Under the pieces are notes generated by a model, which searched no databases, was not told where the DNA came from, and saw nothing but the letters and a program-made list of their open reading frames with translations. Position numbers and translations under genes: made by a program. Shown piece by piece: positions 1-6,625 of a stretch of 13,846 bases of DNA (the stretch's first letter is position 1; each line of letters opens with the position of its first letter). The stretch covers positions 1 through 13,846 of the forward strand of contig DDSL01000033.1 in the NCBI GenBank assembly GCA_002343825.1, written 5' to 3'. The DNA is from Chthonomonas sp. UBA2391 (GTDB taxonomy: Bacteria; Armatimonadota; Fimbriimonadia; Fimbriimonadales; Fimbriimonadaceae).

Positions 1-64
1 GCCTCGGGCCGGGCGGGGCGCCCCCCCCTTGACCCCAGCCCAAGAAAAGACAGAAACTAGGTGA
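1..64. other. GC-rich leader upstream of the M60 protease gene
   Basis: This short stretch holds no gene. It contains G runs at 6-8, 11-13 and 15-18 followed by a run of eight C (21-28), which could fold into a very GC-rich hairpin, perhaps the end of a gene left of the window. It lacks a T-tract, so I do not call it a terminator. TTGACC (29-34) resembles a -35 box. In the M60 frame a TGA stop sits at 62-64, directly before the ATG, so the protein cannot begin further upstream. Confidence 0.4.
53..58 (+). promoter_or_regulatory. Possible -10 element for a leaderless M60 protease mRNA
   Basis: GAAACT (53-58) is a weak -10 match (3 of 6), but it lies 18 nt after TTGACC (29-34). Its spacing would put the transcript start at about 65, exactly on the ATG. 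No usable Shine-Dalgarno site is present: the only AGG-like stretch (59-64) abuts the start codon. The same A(A/T)ACTA string precedes the GH20 and amidase genes at the same distance, which is the main reason to list it. Confidence 0.3.
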
Positions 65-2170
65 ATGCTGGCCCTGCTCCTCGTGCTTGCGACGCCCCCG
101 ACTTGGACGGGCACGACCCTGAAGGCTCCCGGTGCCCTACCCGGATGGGTCGCGGCCTTTGGCCCCCAGGCAGCCGTTACCGCGACATCCGATGGAGGCA
201 AGCCGATCCTGGCCCATGCAACCTATGGTGAAGGTCGAGTCCTGGCCCTGGGTCACGGAGCACTCTTCGGAAATCCGACCAACGCCGACTTTGTTCGACA
301 AGCCCTTGAGTGGCTCGCTCCGGGCAAGCGGATCGTGGGCCACTTAGGGACAGGAGTCCCCGAGCCGCTGGGCAAAGGTGGCTTCACCTGGGTCCCACTC
401 CAGCCAGACTCGATTGGCGAAGCCTCCAAGAACGTCGACATCATCGTGCTCGACATGGGGGCTCTGGACCGAAATCTGGACCAGGTCGCACCCCTTCAAG
501 AGGTGATCAAGTCCGGAAAGGGACTGTTCGTCATGGGATGCGCGTGGGGCTGGCAACAACTAAATCCCGGCAAGTCACTGAATAAAGAGTTCTCTGCCAA
601 CCGGCTCTTGGAACCCATGGGGCTCTTGCTCACCGAGGGCATGATCGACGGACAAAATGGTGGATTTAAGCTGGAAGCCCCGACCGAGCTGCACCACGGG
701 GAAAGAGCGGCGACCAAACTGCTGACTCGGCGGGCTCTCACTCCCGAGGAAGCCAAGACAACCACCCGCACTCTGAGTTCCATTCTTCACGGGATCAGCC
801 CCGAAGCCAACTTCTACCGGGTGCTGACCCATGGCCTCAAGGCAGTTCCGCCGGCGGTTCCAACCCGCGAGAAGCCCGTGCGGATCACCCAAGTCGCCGA
901 ACGATTGGCGATGCAAGAATTCGACCGCGACTGGCGCGGCCTGGCTCCCTCCAAGGTGAAGGCACATCCCGCCAGCGCCGACTTTCCGGGCGCGGTTCCC
1001 GGTGAAGCACCGCGCGACACCGTGACGATCTCCACCGGCGGGGGCAAGCGTCGATGGTGGAGCACTGGCCGATACGCGCCTCCCGGAGAGCTGGTCACGG
1101 TGGAGCTTCCGGCCGGTTGGAACCCAAAGCAAGTTCGAGTTAGAATCGGCGGTCACAGCGACGCCAACTGGCACCACGACTCCTGGGAGCGATTCCCCAG
1201 CATCGACCTCGAACGCCCCGCGACCGGGCCAGTGACCCAGATCGCCAGCCCCTTTGGCGGCATGGTCTATCTCGTCTCCGATCAGAATCTGCCCTCCGGG
1301 CGGGCGACGATCCGTGGATCGGTCGCGGCTCCTGTCTTCTTCCTAGGAAAAACCACGCCCGAAGAATGGAGGACCCTCCGCAATGCTCCCGCTCCCTGGG
1401 GAGAATTGGTCGGGAAGAATTCGGCCATCTCGGTACCTTCCTCGGTTCTCAGAAATCTGGCCGACGCCAAAGCCGTGGCCCAGTATTGGGATGAGGTCGT
1501 CCAGGTCTGCGCCCGGTTCTATTCCGCTCCGGTCGAGACCGCGGACGAACGCTACCAGGTCGACCGGCAGATCAGCGCCGGATACATGCACGCGGGCTAC
1601 CCGATCATGACGGGCGACGACGTCAGCGAGGTCTTTGTGAACCTGGATATCCTCCGCGGAAAGTCGGGCGGTCCGCTTTGGGGCTTCTATCACGAGGTCG
1701 GCCACAACTTCCAAGTTCAGGCGTGGACCTGGGACGGCTGGTGGGAAACCACAAACAACCTCTATTCGCTCTACGCAGCCGAGTTCTTCAACGGAACCGG
1801 CGTGACGGCCCACCCGGCGATGGCCCCGGCCGAGATCCAGAAGCGGGTCGATCAGGTGGTTGCCGCGAAGGGTAGCAAGCGGATCTATGACGCGGACCCC
1901 TGGACAGGCCTGACCTTGCTCGCCCTTATTCAACGGGAGTTTGGGTGGGAAGTTTTCACCCGGCTCTTCTTGGGCTACACCTCGGGCCACGAGATCCGGA
2001 CCGAGCAACAGCGGCAAGACCAACTTGTCCTGCGACTCTCGCGGCTGGTCACCCGCGACCTCGCGCCTTATTTCGCCGCATGGGGCGTGCCTATCTCCGA
2101 CTCGGTGCGAGAGCAAACGAAGTCGATGTCCGCCTGGTGGCCTCGCGATTGGCCGACCAACAGGTCTTAA
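65..2170 (+). CDS. Secreted M60-family (enhancin/mucinase-type) zinc metalloprotease
   Basis: A 701-residue protein with a hydrophobic N terminus (MLALLLVLA) that looks like a minimal export signal lacking the usual basic residues. Residues about 25-260 form an alpha/beta region with GEGRVLALGHG, resembling the glutamine-amidotransferase-like domain that often precedes M60 domains. Residues about 325-650 are the M60 peptidase domain: HEVGH at 543-547 gives the zinc ligands and catalytic Glu, and E561 in the following WWETTNNLYSLY stretch fits the family's HExxH-x(8-28)-E pattern. Family members cleave mucins or other glycoproteins outside the cell. The start is fixed at ATG 65 by an in-frame TGA directly before it, unless a later codon is used. 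Its 3' end faces the lipoprotein gene, only 17 nt away. The family assignment is firm; the substrate is inferred. Confidence 0.9.
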   Translation: MLALLLVLATPPTWTGTTLKAPGALPGWVAAFGPQAAVTATSDGGKPILAHATYGEGRVLALGHGALFGNPTNADFVRQALEWLAPGKRIVGHLGTGVPEPLGKGGFTWVPLQPDSIGEASKNVDIIVLDMGALDRNLDQVAPLQEVIKSGKGLFVMGCAWGWQQLNPGKSLNKEFSANRLLEPMGLLLTEGMIDGQNGGFKLEAPTELHHGERAATKLLTRRALTPEEAKTTTRTLSSILHGISPEANFYRVLTHGLKAVPPAVPTREKPVRITQVAERLAMQEFDRDWRGLAPSKVKAHPASADFPGAVPGEAPRDTVTISTGGGKRRWWSTGRYAPPGELVTVELPAGWNPKQVRVRIGGHSDANWHHDSWERFPSIDLERPATGPVTQIASPFGGMVYLVSDQNLPSGRATIRGSVAAPVFFLGKTTPEEWRTLRNAPAPWGELVGKNSAISVPSSVLRNLADAKAVAQYWDEVVQVCARFYSAPVETADERYQVDRQISAGYMHAGYPIMTGDDVSEVFVNLDILRGKSGGPLWGFYHEVGHNFQVQAWTWDGWWETTNNLYSLYAAEFFNGTGVTAHPAMAPAEIQKRVDQVVAAKGSKRIYDADPWTGLTLLALIQREFGWEVFTRLFLGYTSGHEIRTEQQRQDQLVLRLSRLVTRDLAPYFAAWGVPISDSVREQTKSMSAWWPRDWPTNRS

Positions 2171-2173
2171 AAG

Positions 2174-2189
2174 AGGACTTATCGGTCCT
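2174..2189 (-). terminator. Weak hairpin between convergent genes, possible terminator
   Basis: AGGAC (2174-2178) pairs with GTCCT (2185-2189) around a 6-nt loop. Read on the minus strand the stem is followed by CTTTT, so it could end the etfB-etfA-metH-lipoprotein transcript, whose TAG stop (2190-2188) lies inside the stem. A 5-bp stem is short; on the plus strand only ATTT follows. Confidence 0.3.
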
Positions 2190-3255
2190 ATTTCTGGTGT
2201 TGAGGCTTCTTGGGTTCCGGTCGGAGTGGGGCTGGGCCCGAAGGGTCCTGCCGGAGAGCCACGATCGTCTGAACCTTCTCCCGAACTTCGAGTTGGAGAT
2301 TGACGACCATGCCCACTGGGTCGCGATCCCCAAGCGGTGCTAATGCGCCCTCTGCAACGGCAAGGGTCTGGGTCGCAAGGTTCGCCCAGGGTCCTGCCAT
2401 CGGTTCGATAATCAGAGACTCTCCAGACCGTCCCGCCACGCGGCCCCGGACGGGCGCGGCGATCAACTCGGCCACTCCCGACTTCCCTTCCGAACTGAAC
2501 CAGGCGAGCCCGCCCGCCTCTTTCCCCATCTCCGCGCCCTTGGCGTAGAGGGCAAGCGGTCCAACGGAGAACCATTGGCTCTCCCCTTCCCCGACAGGGT
2601 TTGCGACGGGTCCAGCAAAGGGTCGAGGTTCTTGGCGGTCGAGCTTGAGGCTGGATCCAGCCTCGCCGAGAGCCACAGATGGCACGCGCTCGTCGCCCTT
2701 TTCTTCGATCCGGAGGCTGATCACCACTGCGTCACGGAACCCCGCATTGGGATCCAGATTGGCGGTCAGGAGCAGCCGCCCCCCTCCGTCATTGGTCCCG
2801 CCAAACTGCCGAGATTTCGGCTTCGATTCGCTCAGCTCTTGGATGCGGTAGTCCCGTTCCAACTCGATCCGCACCCGCGCCAAGCCATTCCCCCGCGAAG
2901 ACTGCCCGAGGTAGAGATACCGCGCGCCATTGAGGTCTCTCAGAGAGGCGAGACGCAGCGGCCAGGCCGGATTTTGGTCGATGAGGACATCACTCCCTTG
3001 ACCTCCAGAGATCTCTGCCTTTTGCAGCCCAACCCAAAGGTCCGAACTCAGCTCGCCATCGGCCAAAGTTAAGAAAACTGGGACCGAAAGACCCGGATCG
3101 ACCGGCTTGGTTGTTACCCTGGCTCCCCCCGAACCCGCGACGGGATCCTTTCCACTAAACGTCGTGTCGCGGAATGGCGAGGCGGAGTTGGTGTTTCCTC
3201 CGCATCCGAGCCCCGCGACGAGGGCCGCTACGCAAGCAAAGAGAATCCGCTTCAT
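2188..3255 (-). CDS. Putative lipoprotein of unknown function, DUF4382-like
   Basis: A 355-residue protein beginning MKRILFACVAALVAGLGC, a basic-then-hydrophobic signal peptide ending at Cys18. The residues before the cysteine (G-L-G) do not match the standard lipobox well, so lipidation is likely but not certain. A low-complexity Gly/Ser/Asn segment follows, as is usual for a lipoprotein tether. Residues about 55-145 (the VFLTLADGELSSDLWVGLQ region and onward) recall the DUF4382 beta-sandwich family; I hold this loosely. The rest is beta-rich with no catalytic motif I recognise, and the C terminus is Pro/Lys/Gln-rich. The ATG lies 5 nt after the metH stop with no clear Shine-Dalgarno site, so expression probably depends on the upstream genes. 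A link to methionine or B12 metabolism is not shown. Confidence 0.75.
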   Translation of the reverse strand: MKRILFACVAALVAGLGCGGNTNSASPFRDTTFSGKDPVAGSGGARVTTKPVDPGLSVPVFLTLADGELSSDLWVGLQKAEISGGQGSDVLIDQNPAWPLRLASLRDLNGARYLYLGQSSRGNGLARVRIELERDYRIQELSESKPKSRQFGGTNDGGGRLLLTANLDPNAGFRDAVVISLRIEEKGDERVPSVALGEAGSSLKLDRQEPRPFAGPVANPVGEGESQWFSVGPLALYAKGAEMGKEAGGLAWFSSEGKSGVAELIAAPVRGRVAGRSGESLIIEPMAGPWANLATQTLAVAEGALAPLGDRDPVGMVVNLQLEVREKVQTIVALRQDPSGPAPLRPEPKKPQHQK

Positions 3256-3260
3256 TGGGT

Positions 3261-4940
3261 TTACCGCACGTTGAAATACTTGGCTTCTGGGTGGTGGACC
3301 ACGATGGCGCTTGTCGATTGTTCGGGAGAGAGCATGAACTCATCCGTCATCTCGACCCCGATATCTTGGGGATGCAAAAGCTCAAAAAGCTTCTGCTGAT
3401 CTTCCAAGTTCGGGCAGGCCGGATACCCAAACGAGTAGCGCGCGCCGTGATACTTCGCACTAAAGAGTAGACGCGTCTCGTCTGGCTCCTGGTCATCGAT
3501 CTTCAGCTCTTTGCGCATTTGGAGGTGCCAATACTCAGCCAGAGCCTCGGCCGTCTCGACCCCCATTCCGTGGGTGTAGAGGTACTCCTGGAAGTCGCTC
3601 CCGGCGAAAAGTCCCCGCTCGTACTCGCTGATCTCGGTTCCGACCGTCACCAGGCTGAAGCCAACGACGTCGGGCCCCTCTTCTTGCGTCCGGAAAAAGT
3701 CGGAAAGACAAAGCCGCCTCCCCTCGCGCTGCCTCGGGAAAGTGAACCGCAGGCGCTCCTTCTCTCCCGATTCGTCCCAAATGATCAGGTCATTGCCCTC
3801 ACTGTTGGCCCAGAAGTAACCCCACTTCACCCGCGGCCTCAGGCGCCGCGCGAGGTCTCGCTTGAGCCGGTCGAAAATCGGGCGGACATTCTCCTCTAGC
3901 CAGGCATTGAACTCCGGATTCGACATCGCCGGATCCTTCTTGAACTGCCATTGCCCGCGCCAGAGGGCCACCGGATTGATGTATTTATAGATCTCGAAAA
4001 GGTCAAATTTCTCGAATTTCCTTGCGCCATAGAAGGGCAAGACCGGGGGTTCGACTCCGCGGGCAACGTCGCTCAGAGTTCCATCCCAAACGTAAAGGGC
4101 CGGATCCACCTCGCCCACGCGGTGACTGCTGACCCGCTGATAGGGGGCGTCTTCCTCTTCCTTTGCGAGGACCGCAGTCGGGGCCGAGATTTGGTCGGTG
4201 CAGAGTTCTCCCATCAGCCGCAACCCCTCGAAGGCGTCTTGGGCATAGAAGACGTTGCCTTGGTAGATCGCCCTGAGATCTTCCTCCACGTACCCGCGGG
4301 TAAGCGCGGCTCCGCCGAGGATCACCGGGGTCCCGTGCTCGCCCCGGTTGTTCATCTCGATGAGGTTATCGCGCATGATCAGCGTGCTCTTAACGAGGAG
4401 CCCGCTCAGCCCGATCACTTGGCACTGGTGCTCACGGCACTTTTCAAGAATGGTGTTGATCGGTTGCTTGATCCCGATATTGACAACCCGATAGCCGTTG
4501 TTGCTCAGGATGATATCGACGAGATTCTTTCCGATATCATGGACATCTCCCGCGACGGTGGCGAGGAGGATCGATCCTTTTTCCGATCCCTCGACCCTCT
4601 CCATCAGGGGTTCCAGGCGTCGCACCGCCGCCTTCATCACCTCGGCGCTCTGGAGGACGAAGGGGAGTTGCATCTTCCCCGCTCCAAAGAGTTCGCCGAC
4701 GGTCTTCATTCCATCCAGCAGGATGTCGTTGATGATCGCGAGTGGCTCGTAGGTCTGCAGCGCCTCGTCGATGTTTGCTTCGAGGTTCTTCTTGATCCCG
4801 TCGATGATGTGCTTTTTGAGCTTCTCTTCAACGGTCAAACCCGCAAACGGGTTTGCCCCCGTGTCCGCCGCTTTGACGTTCTCAAAGCGAGCCATCAGTT
4901 CGATCAGCGGATCATAGGTACAAACCCGTTCTTCGGTCAC
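3261..4940 (-). CDS. metH: Methionine synthase C-terminal half (B12-binding and reactivation domains)
   Basis: At 559 residues this matches roughly the second half of E. coli MetH (1,227 residues) and lacks the homocysteine and methyl-tetrahydrofolate domains. Residues 1-40 correspond to the linker. Residues about 41-115 are the helical cobalamin cap. Residues 122-250 are the B12-binding Rossmann domain, with GDVHDIG at 131-137 (His134 the lower axial ligand). Residues about 265-559 are the S-adenosylmethionine-dependent reactivation domain, with RYSFGYPACP at 501-510 and the characteristic ending LSPEQSTSAIVVHHPEAKYF. All key motifs are intact, so this is a working half rather than a decayed gene. 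It begins with GTG, which overlaps the etfA stop (GTGA, 4937-4940). Genes on both sides are unrelated, so the N-terminal half must be encoded elsewhere. The identity of the domains is certain; the two-subunit enzyme is inferred. Confidence 0.95.
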   Translation of the reverse strand: MTEERVCTYDPLIELMARFENVKAADTGANPFAGLTVEEKLKKHIIDGIKKNLEANIDEALQTYEPLAIINDILLDGMKTVGELFGAGKMQLPFVLQSAEVMKAAVRRLEPLMERVEGSEKGSILLATVAGDVHDIGKNLVDIILSNNGYRVVNIGIKQPINTILEKCREHQCQVIGLSGLLVKSTLIMRDNLIEMNNRGEHGTPVILGGAALTRGYVEEDLRAIYQGNVFYAQDAFEGLRLMGELCTDQISAPTAVLAKEEEDAPYQRVSSHRVGEVDPALYVWDGTLSDVARGVEPPVLPFYGARKFEKFDLFEIYKYINPVALWRGQWQFKKDPAMSNPEFNAWLEENVRPIFDRLKRDLARRLRPRVKWGYFWANSEGNDLIIWDESGEKERLRFTFPRQREGRRLCLSDFFRTQEEGPDVVGFSLVTVGTEISEYERGLFAGSDFQEYLYTHGMGVETAEALAEYWHLQMRKELKIDDQEPDETRLLFSAKYHGARYSFGYPACPNLEDQQKLFELLHPQDIGVEMTDEFMLSPEQSTSAIVVHHPEAKYFNVR

Positions 4941-5830
4941 TTCTTCAGTTTTTCCTGCAGTTCGGGCAGCGCTTGGTAGAGGTCCGCCACAAGTCCGAGG
5001 TCCGCGATCTCAAAGATCGGCGCATCTGGATCGGTGTTGATCGCGACGATGATTTTGCTATCTTTGATGCCCGCCATATGCTGGGTTGAGCCCGAAACAC
5101 CGGCCGCAATGTAGAGGTCCGGCGCGACGATCTTGCCCGTTTGACCAACTTGGAGTTCATTCGGTGCAATCCCGCTATCGACCGCGGCCCGGGTGGCTCC
5201 GGCCGCCCCTCCAACTGCGTCAGCAAATCCTCCGATGACCCGCTCAAACGTGTCCGCGTCCTTGAGCGGTCTTCCGCCCGAGATGATCACCTTGGCCTGA
5301 GTCAGATCGGGCCGGGCCCCACCTCGGCTACTCACCGACACTCGGGTGACGGCACTCGTGCCGGGCAAGTTCAGGTTATCGGCCGCCACTTCGGCTCCCG
5401 GAGCGGGCTTAGAAAATCCGCTTGGGCGGAAGGTGAGTACGATCGGATTTCCGTCCACCGCCACGGTCTCGATGAGGCTACCGGCGACGATGGGCCGCTT
5501 GAATTGGCTCGGACCCTCCGCCGCAATGACATCGGTGACCATCGGCGCATCTAGGTGACCGGCCAAGCGGGCCAGCGCGTCCTTGCTTCGCATCGCCGAG
5601 ACACTGGCCAGATGCGAGTATCCACCGGCGAGCCCGGCGACAGCGCTGGCGATGGCATCGCTCGGAGGAAGCTCCGTCCAGCCGGTGGCGAGAACCTTTT
5701 CGGCCCCGATACCGGGTGCGGCCTGGCCGGTCAAGAGCAGGACATCAAACGGTAGGCCCAGAGCCCCGGCAAAGCCGGCTCCGCCCAAAGCGTCGGTCGG
5801 ATCAAAGGCGACCAGAAGAAGGCGGCTCAT
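4937..5830 (-). CDS. etfA: Electron transfer flavoprotein, alpha subunit
   Basis: A 297-residue EtfA of near-normal length. The N-terminal domain is residues about 1-160. The FAD-binding C-terminal domain holds ISGGRPLK (183-190), ATRAAVDSG (212-220) and the family signature running from QVGQTGK (227-233) through SGSTQHMAGIKDSK (246-259) to AINTDPDAPIF (263-273). With EtfB it forms a soluble FAD heterodimer that carries electrons from acyl-CoA and other flavin dehydrogenases, normally to ETF:quinone oxidoreductase. The ATG overlaps the etfB stop by 4 nt (ATGA, 5827-5830), and its own stop overlaps the next gene's GTG. GGGGTGGGAG just upstream may serve as the ribosome binding site. Translational coupling should keep the two subunits in balance. 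Confidence 0.96.
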   Translation of the reverse strand: MSRLLLVAFDPTDALGGAGFAGALGLPFDVLLLTGQAAPGIGAEKVLATGWTELPPSDAIASAVAGLAGGYSHLASVSAMRSKDALARLAGHLDAPMVTDVIAAEGPSQFKRPIVAGSLIETVAVDGNPIVLTFRPSGFSKPAPGAEVAADNLNLPGTSAVTRVSVSSRGGARPDLTQAKVIISGGRPLKDADTFERVIGGFADAVGGAAGATRAAVDSGIAPNELQVGQTGKIVAPDLYIAAGVSGSTQHMAGIKDSKIIVAINTDPDAPIFEIADLGLVADLYQALPELQEKLKK

Positions 5831-6573
5831 GCTCCCACCCCGCGGCTACTCAATTCGTTCATCAGTTCTTCCACGCTGGCAACCTTTTTGCCGGCCGCCC
5901 GAGCGGGAACAGACTCCACCTTGACCGAGCGAACCCGGGTCCCGCCGGGGGTGACCGGTGCGCGTCGGTCGATCGGCTTGCTGCGGGCCTTGACGATCCC
6001 CGCGATCCCGATGTAGCGAGGTTCGTTGAGGCGGAGATCGGTGGTAATCACCGCCGGAAGTGGGAGTTCCAAGGTTTCTTCTCCCGTATCCGTCTCTCGA
6101 CTCACGGTGGCTTTTCCGCCCGAAAACTGTACGTTGCAAGCAAAAGTGGCCTGGGGCCAGCCCAGCCGTGCCGCGAGCATCTGGCCGACTTGGTTGTTAT
6201 CACCATCGGTGGCCTGCTTGCCCATGAGGATCACGTCTGGAGACTCCGACCGCACGACGGCCTCGAGCTCTTTGCTGAGCGAACTCGGGTCATAGGCCTG
6301 ATCGGTCTCGACCAAGATCGCTCGGTCGGCCCCCATGGCCAGCGCCTTCTGGAGCTGCTCGGTGCATTCCGACCCGCCGATCGTGACCGCTACGATCTCA
6401 ATCGATGGGTCCTTTTCCTTTTGCCGAACGGCCTCCTCGATGGCGATCTCATCGAACGGGTTGACGTCGAACTTGACATTAGTGGTGTCGATGCCCGAGC
6501 CATCGGCGAGAGGTCCCACCTTTGCATAAGGATCGATCACGCGCTTCACCGCGACTAGGATCTTCATAGCCAA
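5827..6573 (-). CDS. etfB: Electron transfer flavoprotein, beta subunit
   Basis: A 248-residue EtfB very close to the mitochondrial/proteobacterial type: MKILVAVKRVIDP at the N terminus, NPFDE (38-42), the AMP-binding loop GKQATDGDNNQVGQ (118-131) and the signature TTDLRLNEPRY (177-187). This similarity points to a classical, non-bifurcating ETF. Two starts are possible. TTG at 6573 has GGAG (6584-6581) 7 nt upstream; ATG at 6567 matches the usual N terminus but leaves a 13-nt spacer. I use the TTG on spacing. That GGAG lies inside the 3' arm of the terminator hairpin at 6575-6606, so translation may be limited when the hairpin forms. It is the first gene of the block running to 2188. Confidence 0.96.
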   Translation of the reverse strand: MAMKILVAVKRVIDPYAKVGPLADGSGIDTTNVKFDVNPFDEIAIEEAVRQKEKDPSIEIVAVTIGGSECTEQLQKALAMGADRAILVETDQAYDPSSLSKELEAVVRSESPDVILMGKQATDGDNNQVGQMLAARLGWPQATFACNVQFSGGKATVSRETDTGEETLELPLPAVITTDLRLNEPRYIGIAGIVKARSKPIDRRAPVTPGGTRVRSVKVESVPARAAGKKVASVEELMNELSSRGVGA

Positions 6574-6574
6574 A

Positions 6575-6606
6575 AAGTGGCTCCAGCACCCTTGCTGAAG
6601 CCACTT
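6575..6606 (-). terminator. Intrinsic terminator of the GH20 gene, overlapping the etfB ribosome binding site
   Basis: AAGTGGCT (6575-6582) and AGCCACTT (6599-6606) are exact inverted repeats, extended inward by CAGCA (6584-6588) pairing with TGCTG (6593-6597) around a 4-nt loop. On the minus strand the single odd pair (6598/6583) becomes U-G, giving a continuous 14-bp stem followed by five T. On the plus strand it is a C-A mismatch, so the structure suits minus-strand RNA. It lies 19 nt after the GH20 stop, where a terminator belongs. Its 3' arm contains the GGAG before etfB, and the T-tract runs into the TTG start. Confidence 0.8.
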
Positions 6607-6625
6607 GTAAGGATACTAGATGCCC

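Noticed and set aside
6..28. G-quadruplex or terminator in the G/C runs at the left edge
   Set aside because: Only three separate G runs are present and no T-tract follows; the left context is missing.
1343..2575. 410-codon open frame on the minus strand
   Set aside because: It runs antisense to the M60 domain and then overlaps the lipoprotein gene in another frame. Its product is Arg/Gly/Pro-rich with no fold, as expected of a shadow frame.
3951..4979. 342-codon open frame on the plus strand
   Set aside because: Antisense to the MetH half, whose conserved motifs fix the coding strand; no domain or ribosome site of its own.
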